Both the position numbers and the translations under genes were made by a program. This document shows positions 8,036 through 16,334 of a DNA stretch of 64,000 nucleotides, piece after piece; position 1 is the first letter of the stretch, and every line of letters begins with the position of its first letter. The notes under the pieces are model-generated. The model saw only the letters and a program-made list of their open reading frames with translations. It did no database searches and was not told the origin of the DNA. The DNA is from Gammaproteobacteria bacterium (lineage in GTDB: Bacteria; Pseudomonadota; Gammaproteobacteria; Steroidobacterales; Rariloculaceae): NCBI GenBank assembly GCA_022819855.1, contig JAJEGN010000007.1, positions 248,001 through 312,000 on the forward strand, given 5' to 3'.

Positions 8036-8143
8036 TGAGCCTTGCGCCCCTACTGCAAACCTACGCGGTCATGAGCTGGTCGCCCCGGCGAGCCCAGGAT
8101 TCACTCGCGGCGGGTTTCCCCAGCATGTCCGCATTCTAGCGAA

Positions 8144-10606
8144 CTAGAACCTGTACTCGAAGTGCGCGCTGTAATGGCGCGGCAGCTCCGGCAGCACGAT
8201 GGCGCCGCCGAAGAGATTCGGGAAGTTGGCGCGAAAATACCGTTCGTCCCGCAGGTTCTTGGCCGTTACCCCGAAGGTCCAGTTGTCCGCTTCGTAGCCC
8301 ACTGCGAGGTTGACAAGCGTGTAGTGCGGCAACCTGACGCTGTTGGAAAAACCTGAAGGAACCGCTGCCACATCGATTGCGCTGCCAGCAACAGTCAGCC
8401 CGTTGCCGAAGTCGTATGTTCCGGTCACCGACCAGGTATGTTCGGGCATGCCCGCGCGGCGTGAACCGCTTGGGACGGCGCTCACATTGGCGCCGAGCGT
8501 GCCGCCGTACAGCGCATGGCAGGGAATTGCCGGCAGGTCGTCGCAACCGATGAAGCTGAATCGATACCCCTGTCCTTCGGTGTTCAGGTTGACCACTTCG
8601 ATTCTCGAATAGCCCAACGTCATGAGCAGCCTGTCGTTGACCGCCCACCTCATCTCGACCTCCGTGCCCTCGGCTTCGGTGGCCTGGTTCGTGACGATGG
8701 CCTGTGCGGAGAAGTCCGTACGCTCCTGCCGGTACGCGGAGACGGCGAAATAAAGATCGTCGTCGAGAAAGCTGCCCTTGAGGCCGGCTTCGAGTAATGT
8801 CGATTGGTCGAACGCACCGCCGCTCAGGATGTTGGCAACTGAAACTTCGGCGCCCTGTCCCACAATCATCGTGGATTGCTCCGATGCCGTGACGTAAGGA
8901 ATGAGCCCGGCGTTCGAGGCATAACTCAGGCTCAGTGTCCAGGACAGGCCGTCAACCGTGTCGGCGGCTTCCACAGCCTCGCAACCGCCCGGCGGCGGGC
9001 AGAAGTTGTTGGCGCTTGCGAACAGGAGCTTGTCAACCGGCTGGCGGCTTTGCATGTCGATGGTGTCGTGGCGAACTCCGGCCATGAGGTTCAGGCCGTT
9101 GTCCCAGAGAAGATCGCCCATGAACGCGAAACCCCAGTTGCCGTAGTCGCCGATGTAGTACTCCGTGTAGTCGTCGTCGATCCGGGTCGCAAGCAGCCGC
9201 GCATCGAGCGCGGACGAACCGCCGGTCAGATCCCGCCGGTCGAAGTACTCGTTGGTGTAGTCGTCGCCGTGCGCGAAGTCCGTGAACCGGTAGGACGGCG
9301 AGATCTGCACGGACGCGGTCATCCCGTCCCGGGGAAAGGTCTTCGATATGACCAGCTTGTCTTCGACGACATGGCTGTCGTGAAACTGGGAAAAGCCGTA
9401 GGCGTTCTCGTTGAGGTTGTCGTATCCCTCGAAGAACAACTGGTTGGTCCACTCCCAGCCGCTGTCCGTCTCGACGATGACGTCGAAGTAGAGGGTCGTC
9501 ACGTCGTTCGTCACGGTGTCGCCGGGCGCGACCAGCACCTGGTGGCCTTCCAGCATGGCGATGCCGGGGTTCACGAGCGCGAGCGCAGAGAGGTCTCCGA
9601 CAAGGGCTTCCAGCTCGGCGAGCGTCAGGCCGCTGCCCGGAGTCAGCGCCCCGCCGGCAGCCGGGTCGCCGGCGACGTAAAACGGGTTGAGGTCGGTGAA
9701 ACCGTCGCCGTCGGTGTCGTACTCCTGATGCGAGATCCTGCCGTCGCCATCGATGTCGAGCGGCCTGGCTTCGCCCGTGACGTAGATGCCGTGGTCGACG
9801 AGATCCTGTGTGAGCCGATTCCAGCCTGCGATCTGGTTGCCGACGAAGTCGTGCCACATGCCGCCGAACTGAAGCCGTACCCGATCGGTAAGGTCCGTGT
9901 CGAAGGATGCCTGAAACAGGTCCTGATCCGTGCCGGAATTGTCGTAATAGCTGCCGGAGCGCTCCAGCTCGCCATACAGGTGGTAGCCGAAGGCCCGATC
10001 GCCGAGCGCGGCGGGTCCGCCAACTTCCGCAGCGACGACGGACTTGTCCCAACTGCCGGTCGTGACGGATACGGCGCCGGTGGTTTCGGCGATGAACTGT
10101 CCGGTCGATTCGATCCGCGCGGACTTCGGGTTGAAGTTGAGATATCCGCCGATCTTCGACGGGCCGTAGATCGGTGATGCGGGACCGCGCACGATATCGA
10201 TCCGGTCCGACGCGCCGATGGGCGTGGGATAGTTGCCGGGGTTGTCCAGGCGTCGGACGCCGCGGAAGTAGGTCTCGCCCGGCGTCCCGCGCACGTCGAG
10301 GCTGCCCGCGACGCCGAAGAAGGACTGCGTGAAGCTGCCCGGAGCGACCGCAATCAACTCGTCGATGTCGCGCATGCTGAAGCGCTCCATCATTTCCGTG
10401 GAAATCGTCGACACGGAACGCGGCGTCTCGAGGATCGACCGGCCGAAGCCGAATACGGACTGCACCTCCTCGCCCGGCAGGCTGCGCAGGTCAAACCTGA
10501 CGACGACTTCCTCGAGGACCTGAGCAACTGCCTGGCCAGGCAGCCCGATGCAGGCGATGGCCGACGCGATCAGCCCTTTGGCAACACCGGTTGTGTCACG
10601 TTTCAA
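8144..10606 (-). CDS. TonB-dependent outer-membrane receptor with EF-hand-like insert
   Basis: 820 residues if started at TTG 10606. This start has GGGAGA upstream and gives a clean signal peptide ending near AVAQ; no ATG gives a signal. A LEEVVV segment resembles a TonB box. The plug domain (about 45-165) contains RGVRRLDN and DRIDIVRGPASPIYG. The rest is a 22-strand barrel ending in Phe (HFEYRF). Residues 284-295 form an exact EF-hand loop (DIDGDGRISHQE), followed by DTDGDGFTD at 297-305. This suggests a Ca2+-binding loop just after the first barrel strands. The ligand is unknown; siderophore, oligosaccharide or another compound is possible. A diverged copy of the last ~149 codons is at 5985-6437. 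Confidence 0.9.
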   Translation of the reverse strand: MKRDTTGVAKGLIASAIACIGLPGQAVAQVLEEVVVRFDLRSLPGEEVQSVFGFGRSILETPRSVSTISTEMMERFSMRDIDELIAVAPGSFTQSFFGVAGSLDVRGTPGETYFRGVRRLDNPGNYPTPIGASDRIDIVRGPASPIYGPSKIGGYLNFNPKSARIESTGQFIAETTGAVSVTTGSWDKSVVAAEVGGPAALGDRAFGYHLYGELERSGSYYDNSGTDQDLFQASFDTDLTDRVRLQFGGMWHDFVGNQIAGWNRLTQDLVDHGIYVTGEARPLDIDGDGRISHQEYDTDGDGFTDLNPFYVAGDPAAGGALTPGSGLTLAELEALVGDLSALALVNPGIAMLEGHQVLVAPGDTVTNDVTTLYFDVIVETDSGWEWTNQLFFEGYDNLNENAYGFSQFHDSHVVEDKLVISKTFPRDGMTASVQISPSYRFTDFAHGDDYTNEYFDRRDLTGGSSALDARLLATRIDDDYTEYYIGDYGNWGFAFMGDLLWDNGLNLMAGVRHDTIDMQSRQPVDKLLFASANNFCPPPGGCEAVEAADTVDGLSWTLSLSYASNAGLIPYVTASEQSTMIVGQGAEVSVANILSGGAFDQSTLLEAGLKGSFLDDDLYFAVSAYRQERTDFSAQAIVTNQATEAEGTEVEMRWAVNDRLLMTLGYSRIEVVNLNTEGQGYRFSFIGCDDLPAIPCHALYGGTLGANVSAVPSGSRRAGMPEHTWSVTGTYDFGNGLTVAGSAIDVAAVPSGFSNSVRLPHYTLVNLAVGYEADNWTFGVTAKNLRDERYFRANFPNLFGGAIVLPELPRHYSAHFEYRF

Positions 10607-10816
10607 GCACTGTCTCCCGCGGTCCGTCGCGCGCGAATTATACCCGGCCCGGCCACGTCGCCCGAGCCGTCCGCATGCGCACTGCGCCAGGTGCGAAGAG
10701 CCCGGAACAGAGCGGCGCTGTCCGTGACCTCGTACGGTTCGAGCGTTACACTGCGCAGGGACGTGGCGCAACGACGCGCAGCCGGAACCATCAACAACAG
10801 GGGAGCAGGGACGCCA

Positions 10817-12562
10817 ATGGATCCATCATCGCAGGGCGCCACCCGAGACGTTCTCTACGAACCCGACGAGCGGCCGCCGGATTCACTCGCCTTCGGGCTC
10901 GGCTTGCAGGCCGCGGCGATCTCCATCGGCGGCATCGTACTGACGCCGGCCATCATCATCAGGGCCGCCGAGCAGAGCGAAGCCTACCTGTCCTGGGCGG
11001 TCTTCGCGGCGCTGATCGTCAGCGGGATCAGCACGATAGCCCAGGCCGTGCGATTCGGGCGGATCGGCGCCGGCCACATGCTCATCATGGGCACGTCCGG
11101 CGCCTTCATCGCCGTGTGCGTCACGGCCCTGGCCCAGGGCGGACCGGGACTGCTCGCGACGCTGATCGTCATTTCCTCGCTGGTCCAGTTCGGCCTGGCC
11201 GCGCAGCTTTCACTGCTCAGGCGCATCATCACGCCAACCGTGGCCGGAACGGTCATCGCGCTCATCGCCGTCACCATCGTGCCGATCGCGTTCGACATGC
11301 TGAACGAGGTGCCCGAAGGTACGGCATCGGCGGCAGCGCCGGCGAGCGCCATCGCGACGCTCGTGGCAACCGTGGCGCTAGCCCTGCGCGCGACCGGCGC
11401 CTTGCGCTTGTGGGCGCCGATGCTCGGCATCATCGTCGGCTGCGTCGTGTCCTCCTTCTTCGGCCTCTATGACATCGGTCTCGTCGCCCGCGCCGACTGG
11501 GTCGGGCTGCCGACCTTCGCCTGGCCCGGTTTCGATCTGACCTTCGATGCCCGCTTCTGGCTGCTGCTGCCTGCGTTCATGTTCGTCACGGTAGTCGGCG
11601 CCGTCGAGAGCATCGGCGATTCGGTGGCCATACAGAAGGTTTCGCGGCGCAAGTCCCGGGCGGTCGACTTCCGCACGGTGCAGGGCGCGCTCAACGCGGA
11701 CGGGATGGGGAACCTGCTGTCCGGTCTCTTCGGCACGGTGCCGAATACGACCTATTCGAGCAGCCTGCCCCTGGTCGAACTCACCGGCGTCGGCTCGCGG
11801 CGGGTCGGCATGTATATCGGCATCGTGTTCATCGCGCTGGCCTTCCTGCCCAAACTCATCGCGCTGCTGCTCGCGATACCGGGACCCGTGATCGCCGCCT
11901 ACGTGCTCGTGCTGCTCGCTCTGCTGTTCATTCAGGGCATGAAGCTCGTCGTGCAGGACGGCGCTAGCTACCGCAATTCGATGATCGCCGGGCTTGCGTT
12001 CTGGATCGGCCTCGGGTTCCAGAACGGCCTGATCTTCGCCGACCGACTCGGCGAGACGCTGAGCCAGCTTCTCGACAACGGCATGACCGCCGGCGGGCTC
12101 GCGGCGATCGTGCTGACGGCCTTCATCGAGTTGACCCAGCCGCGGCGCCAGCGCCTGGAAACGGCACTCTCGGCCGCATCCCTGCCGGAAATCGACGAGT
12201 TGCTGCGCAAGATGGCGGCCCGGCTCGACTGGGATCCCGATTCCACCGAACGCCTGCGCTCCGCCGGGGAGGAGGCGCTGTTGAGCCTCGTCCGCCAGGA
12301 CGAGGACGTGCCCGCCGGCGACGATCGGCGTCTGCTCGTCGTCGCCCGCAACGACCACGGAACGGTGGAGATCGATTTCATCGCCGCGGTCGGCCAAGAC
12401 AACCTCGAAGACCGGCTCGTCCTGCTCGCGAACCCGGCCGCCGACTGGTCGCCCGAGCGCGACCTCTCGCTGCGCCTGCTGAGGCACTACGCGTCGTCCG
12501 TGCGTCACCAGCAGTATCACGACATCGACATCGTGACGTTACGCGTAGAACGAATCCGCTGA
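10817..12562 (+). CDS. NCS2 nucleobase:cation symporter with GHKL-like C-terminal domain
   Basis: 581 residues. Residues ~20-440 form a 14-helix NCS2 (xanthine/uracil permease) transporter: GLQAAAISIGGIVLTPAII early, GSRRVGMYIGIVF late, and the conserved NADGMGNLLSGLFGTVPNTT loop. The last ~126 residues (456-581) are soluble. They resemble an RsbW-type GHKL ATPase: AGEEALLSLV sits where the N-box helix lies, and LSLRLLRHYASSVRHQQY aligns with the G-x-G-L-x-L-V segment but lacks its glycines. Transport of a purine or pyrimidine is inferred from the family. The extra domain may be a regulatory relic. The start is chosen after AGGGGAG with normal spacing. Confidence 0.8.
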   Translation: MDPSSQGATRDVLYEPDERPPDSLAFGLGLQAAAISIGGIVLTPAIIIRAAEQSEAYLSWAVFAALIVSGISTIAQAVRFGRIGAGHMLIMGTSGAFIAVCVTALAQGGPGLLATLIVISSLVQFGLAAQLSLLRRIITPTVAGTVIALIAVTIVPIAFDMLNEVPEGTASAAAPASAIATLVATVALALRATGALRLWAPMLGIIVGCVVSSFFGLYDIGLVARADWVGLPTFAWPGFDLTFDARFWLLLPAFMFVTVVGAVESIGDSVAIQKVSRRKSRAVDFRTVQGALNADGMGNLLSGLFGTVPNTTYSSSLPLVELTGVGSRRVGMYIGIVFIALAFLPKLIALLLAIPGPVIAAYVLVLLALLFIQGMKLVVQDGASYRNSMIAGLAFWIGLGFQNGLIFADRLGETLSQLLDNGMTAGGLAAIVLTAFIELTQPRRQRLETALSAASLPEIDELLRKMAARLDWDPDSTERLRSAGEEALLSLVRQDEDVPAGDDRRLLVVARNDHGTVEIDFIAAVGQDNLEDRLVLLANPAADWSPERDLSLRLLRHYASSVRHQQYHDIDIVTLRVERIR

Positions 12563-12879
12563 CCTGGTAGCGATCTGACAATTCGGGAAGTCTTGCCGCG
12601 GATTTGCTGAACCGCGTATACACACATGGCTGAGCACGCCGGTTACTGAGCGCAGGACCACAGTTTCTCGAAATCCAGCGCAGATTCCGATCGCGCGGCG
12701 TTCGACTGTTGATGATAATCTCCGGGCTCGTATTTCACTCCCGGCACTTGCACGGCCCTGGAGTGGACAGAGGTGGCGCCATACGCTCGCGGGCCGCAGG
12801 AGAGCAGGCTTCGTTGCGATTCGCACCGTTTTTGTTCTCCCTGGCGAATGCCAACACCGGGAACGGAGAAGACCAGGCA
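12563..12879. other. Intergenic region without recognised genes
   Basis: About 317 bases between the NCS2 permease and the membrane PLD-like gene. Frames crossing it on either strand lack family resemblance. It includes a short AT-richer patch near 12707-12722 that could hold a promoter for the downstream pair, but no convincing -35/-10 pair was found. No terminator hairpin was identified after 12562. Confidence 0.5.
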
Positions 12880-13473
12880 ATGGACATGATTCAGGGCGCC
12901 GAATGGGTAGTGGTAGCTATCCTGGCAGCGGGCTTTCTGGTCAGCGCGTACCTCATAGCATCCGTTCAGGGCGATCTCAGGCTTCGCGAGGAATCCGGGC
13001 TGAACACGGATGAGCAAGCCACGGAGATGTTCATCAAGCTGGTGAATCAGACTCGCCGTCAGATCGACATTCACGACGACGGCAACGACTTTGCGGAGTC
13101 GATGTACAACAGCCCGGATGTCATCGATGCACTGCGAGAGCGGATACGTAAACGCAACATCAGGGTCAGATGCCTCTTCAACGATGCGGATCAGCCTCTG
13201 GAACTGCTCAAGCTGGCCCACTCGGAGGAATTCCGAAACCACATAGAGATCTGGTACGTGAGCGGCGGCAGACAAGAACCTGACACCCACTACAAGATCG
13301 TGGACGGTGGGCGGCTCGTTCACCTTTCTTCCCACGAGCACAGAGCCCGCGCGAGAGGGTATCGACTCCGCAGGGCTCTGCGGTGGTGGGAATTCAAAAC
13401 TCGCCATCGAATCAGCAAGCAGTACCGGGATCACTTCGAGCACGGTTTGAAGCACGCCGTCCAGGCTGCGTAG
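12880..13473 (+). CDS. Membrane-anchored PLD-like (single HxK) protein
   Basis: 197 residues: one N-terminal membrane helix (about 8-28), then a soluble domain. It contains a helix with TRRQIDIHDDG, an alpha/beta stretch IRVRCLFNDADQPLELL, and near residue 137 an H-Y-K followed by SS at 150-151. That layout fits a degenerate or half phospholipase-D-like fold, of the kind used as nucleotide or nucleic-acid hydrolases or as inactive binding modules. A complete HKD pair is not present. The ATG at 12880 is chosen because it precedes the membrane anchor; 12886 is an alternative. The next gene starts 3 bases after the stop, so the two are very likely co-translated. Confidence 0.65.
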   Translation: MDMIQGAEWVVVAILAAGFLVSAYLIASVQGDLRLREESGLNTDEQATEMFIKLVNQTRRQIDIHDDGNDFAESMYNSPDVIDALRERIRKRNIRVRCLFNDADQPLELLKLAHSEEFRNHIEIWYVSGGRQEPDTHYKIVDGGRLVHLSSHEHRARARGYRLRRALRWWEFKTRHRISKQYRDHFEHGLKHAVQAA

Positions 13474-13476
13474 ATC

Positions 13477-13854
13477 ATGCCGGAGGAGATTGCGGCAGCC
13501 ACTCTGGCGCTACCCGAGGCGCCTCTCTACATCGTCGTCGCCCTCTTCGTGGCAATCGCCGCCATGACCGCGGCAGATGTTCGAGACAAGAATCGGCTGC
13601 TACCCGATGTCGGCGTGAACGCCATGGCTCTGACCCTGTTTGCAGGATCGTGGATTGCCGTGTTCCACGTCATCATGGCGATAGTCGGCCGGAACGATTT
13701 CGATGCGCTGTCGGCACGGGCGGCGTTGGGAATGATCGTACATTGTCTTGTGCTGGTTCTGCTCCTTGTTGTCGTTTCCTTCTGGTATTGGTCGATCGCC
13801 ATTTACAAGGAAACGCCAGCGGGGATGCCCACGAATCCGGCTGCCGATCCGTGA
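13477..13854 (+). CDS. Small multi-pass membrane protein
   Basis: 125 residues with about three to four hydrophobic segments (near 18-35, 48-68, 80-108), a polar loop VRDKNRLLPDVG between the first two, and a Pro-rich C-terminus. No family was recognised. It begins three bases downstream of the PLD-like membrane protein. The two probably form one unit, perhaps a membrane complex. A sensor/effector pair is conceivable but is speculation. Confidence 0.65.
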   Translation: MPEEIAAATLALPEAPLYIVVALFVAIAAMTAADVRDKNRLLPDVGVNAMALTLFAGSWIAVFHVIMAIVGRNDFDALSARAALGMIVHCLVLVLLLVVVSFWYWSIAIYKETPAGMPTNPAADP

Positions 13855-13942
13855 GCTGAGATCGCCAGCGATTGGACTCCCGACAATCTCTCGATCCAGC
13901 CTTGTCAAAACTCCGACGATTGGCCGTACTACGAGGTTGGCA

Positions 13943-14203
13943 TCAACGGCGCGCGTGTTTCTTACGCAAATGCGCCCGGATGCCCTTGTCCATATCGTCA
14001 ACTGTGCACGGATCGGGAGGCGCATCGAACAGCGCATCGTGGATGTCCTGAGACGTGTATTTCGATGCCCGACGAACGATGACCTCATCGCCCCGGACGC
14101 GCCATTCCATTGTCGAACCAAGGCCAAGTCCCAGCTTTTGGCGAATCCTGGCTGGTATCGAAGTCCGTCCTTGGGAAGTGATCTTCGATTCAATGCGCTC
14201 CAT
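13943..14203 (-). CDS. AbrB/MazE-type antitoxin-like DNA-binding protein, orphan
   Basis: 86 residues. The first ~47 residues are a SpoVT-AbrB swapped-hairpin domain: MERIESKITSQGRTSIPARI, then LGLGSTMEWRVRGDEVIV. The C-terminal half is polar (DIHDALFDAPPDP, KGIRAHLRKKHARR) and would bind a toxin in a normal pair. The second of two adjacent ATGs is preferred because AAGGG lies six bases upstream. No toxin frame follows within the ~90 bases before the converging membrane-protein gene, so it may act alone or have lost its partner. Confidence 0.8.
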   Translation of the reverse strand: MERIESKITSQGRTSIPARIRQKLGLGLGSTMEWRVRGDEVIVRRASKYTSQDIHDALFDAPPDPCTVDDMDKGIRAHLRKKHARR

Positions 14204-14301
14204 CATCGGCCCTTGGCGGTTCATCGGGTGTCAACTCTCGCTGCATGACCGGGGTTATGCAACTCGTGGCCTTGCTCAATGCGACACGATGCGAACGGCC
14301 G

Positions 14302-14871
14302 CTACTCGATCACGGTCACCGTGAACAGCCGCTCGAGATCCTCGAGGACTCCCCTTTGCTCGGCATCGGCTGGATAAGTCATGACAAGGTTGCCGAGCGG
14401 ATCGGCAAGGTAGATGCGCCCGTTGCCGACGCGTTCGGCGCCGAGCAGTTCGAGTAGCACGCTGCCGGCTGCGTCGTCGAGACGCGCGGCAAGCAGTGCG
14501 GCCCCTTCCGGCAGTTCCGGCCCGTTGCGTGCGTAGAGCAGGACGAGCCGGGCGCGGTCGAGGTCGTCGCCGAGCGCGAGGCGAACCTGGTTCAGGCGGT
14601 TGAGTTCGACGACGCATTGCTCGGCGCAGTCCGCCGTCGTCGCGTAGATGATCGACCAGCGACCACGGTACCAGTCGGGCTCCGTACGACCGCCCGACTG
14701 CGTCGTGAGTTCGCCGGAAGGCAGTGCCAGCGGCGGCTGGATGAACTCGCCGTGTGCGGCGCTGCTCGGCGTCCAGTCCCAAGGACCGTAGAAGGCGATG
14801 GCGGCGAGCGCGAGCGGAACCACGAAGACGGCCACGAGCATCAGCGGCTCCATGGATCGGCGGCGGCTCAT
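14302..14871 (-). CDS. Sco-like thioredoxin-fold protein of the cytochrome oxidase locus
   Basis: 189 residues with one N-terminal membrane helix (MLVAVFVVPLALAAIAFYG) and a periplasmic domain. The strand WSIIYATTADCAEQC carries a C-x3-C pair like the copper-binding motif of Sco1 proteins, and YLADPLGNLVMTYP follows near the end. It lies downstream of SURF1 in the oxidase locus, where gammaproteobacteria commonly carry such a membrane-anchored assembly protein. Likely role: assisting copper or thiol handling during oxidase assembly. The conserved distal His of true Sco1 was not identified, so copper transfer is uncertain. Confidence 0.7.
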   Translation of the reverse strand: MSRRRSMEPLMLVAVFVVPLALAAIAFYGPWDWTPSSAAHGEFIQPPLALPSGELTTQSGGRTEPDWYRGRWSIIYATTADCAEQCVVELNRLNQVRLALGDDLDRARLVLLYARNGPELPEGAALLAARLDDAAGSVLLELLGAERVGNGRIYLADPLGNLVMTYPADAEQRGVLEDLERLFTVTVIE

Positions 14872-14982
14872 CGTCGGCTGCCTTGCGCGCTTCGGCCGCC
14901 GTGCGCGCAGTACGCCGCTCCTCGCGGCTCGATCGGCAAGCAACAGCTCACGGCCCGGCGCCTCGACCGCCTTGCACGGTGC

Positions 14983-15720
14983 TCACGACCCGCTGCCTCG
15001 CCCGGCCTGGGCGCGCTTCGCACGCAGCACCGATCGGACCGTCACGATTGCGGTGATCGCGACCAGCGCGGCGGCGAGGCTGAACCACTGCAGCGCGTAA
15101 CCCTGGTGCCGTTCGGGCGTGATCGAGCGCGGCTGCCACTCGCGGATGAAGCCGTCGGGCTGGTCGGCGGCAAGCAGGAGCTGATAGTCGACGAGCGGCA
15201 GCTCGAGCTCGGCCTCGAGTTCGTCGAACGTCGGAAACAGCAAGGCGCGCGGCCACGCCTGCGATCGGGGCTCCTCGGGCACATCGAGCCGGAGGCCCGG
15301 CCGGGGCAACGCATCGATCTGGCCCGAAACGGTTCGGTCGTGCTCGCCGACGTCGATGGCGGGCAGTTCGCCGCGGTCGGGCGCCGCGGCGATCCAGCCC
15401 CGGTTGACGACGATCCAGCGTTCGCTTCCTTCGGGCCGAAACGGCGTCAGGACCTGGTAACCGACGCGCCCGGCGTGCGTGACCCAGTCGAGCAGAATTT
15501 GCCGCGACGACAGAAAGCGCCCGCGCAAGAGCAGCCGCTCGTAGCGATGCTCGGTCAGCGCGTCGCCTTCAATGAGCGCCGTTGCGGCGCCGCCGCCGCT
15601 GCCGGCATCGAACGCCCCGAACAGTTCGCGCTTCTGCTCGGCGCGATCGAGCTGCCAGAAGCCGAGACCCACGAAGGCGCCGACCAGCGCCAGGAACAGG
15701 ACAGTCAGGATCGCTCGCAT
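14983..15720 (-). CDS. SURF1 family oxidase assembly protein
   Basis: 245 residues with the SURF1 layout: an N-terminal membrane helix containing GLGFWQLDRAEQKRELF, a periplasmic domain with GRFLSSRQILLDWVTHAGRVGYQVLTPF and VVNRGWIAA, and a C-terminal helix after GYALQWFSLAAALVAI. SURF1 proteins help insert heme a into subunit I of cytochrome oxidase. The ATG at 15720 is preferred because MRAILTVLFL begins the membrane helix; a longer frame starting at 15753 is less natural. It lies downstream of the Alternative Complex III and caa3 oxidase genes. Confidence 0.9.
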   Translation of the reverse strand: MRAILTVLFLALVGAFVGLGFWQLDRAEQKRELFGAFDAGSGGGAATALIEGDALTEHRYERLLLRGRFLSSRQILLDWVTHAGRVGYQVLTPFRPEGSERWIVVNRGWIAAAPDRGELPAIDVGEHDRTVSGQIDALPRPGLRLDVPEEPRSQAWPRALLFPTFDELEAELELPLVDYQLLLAADQPDGFIREWQPRSITPERHQGYALQWFSLAAALVAITAIVTVRSVLRAKRAQAGRGSGS

Positions 15721-15893
15721 CGCGCCATTATAGGAACCTGGACGGTTGTCCATGATCGGGAGCGCACCGAGGACGAATCTCTTTCGGCGATTGGCGCAGT
15801 CGTACGCTTGGTCGGGCAGTCCGGTATGGTCCTGCGATCCGGGTTACTGCACGGATTCGGGCGATCCGGACGATCCGGGACGATCGAGCGGAG

Positions 15894-16322
15894 TCAACCG
15901 GTGATATAGCGCTCCAGGTGCTCGATCACCGTTGCCTGCTCTTCTATCACGGCCTTGACGAGGTCGCCGATCGAAACCACGCCGATCACGCCCGAGTCAT
16001 CGGTCACCGGCAGGTGACGGACATACTTGTCGGTCATCATTGCCAAGCCCTGCCGGACCGTGGCGTCCGGAGAAATCGTAAGCACCGGCGAACTCATGAC
16101 GGCCTCGACGGCCGTGTCGCGCGATCGCAGGCCCTTGAGAATGACCTTGCGCGTGTAGTCGCGCTCGGACAATAAGCCGACAAGCTGGTCGCCCTGCATG
16201 ACGAGCAGTGCGCCCACGCCGTGTTCGGCCATGCGGCTTATGGCTTCGAGCACGGTCTCGTCAGGAGCGGTGGACCAGATGTCCGCGCCCTTCCTGCGAA
16301 GTATGTCGCTGATGCTGTGCAT
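15894..16322 (-). CDS. CBS-domain pair protein
   Basis: 142 residues made almost entirely of two CBS domains: first APDETVLEAISRMAEHGVGALLVM with GLLSERDY, then SPDATVRQGLAMMTDKYVRHLPV with GVVSIGDLVKAVIEE. Such pairs bind adenine nucleotides and often regulate partner proteins. It begins 12 bases after the last ACIII gene on the same strand, so it may be co-transcribed with the respiratory genes. Its partner cannot be named from sequence. Confidence 0.92.
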   Translation of the reverse strand: MHSISDILRRKGADIWSTAPDETVLEAISRMAEHGVGALLVMQGDQLVGLLSERDYTRKVILKGLRSRDTAVEAVMSSPVLTISPDATVRQGLAMMTDKYVRHLPVTDDSGVIGVVSIGDLVKAVIEEQATVIEHLERYITG

Positions 16323-16334
16323 GACCCGCTTTCG

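Noticed and set aside
12643..13455. 270-codon minus-strand frame opposite the PLD-like membrane protein
   Set aside because: It is antisense to a frame with a clear membrane anchor and motif, and lacks features of its own.
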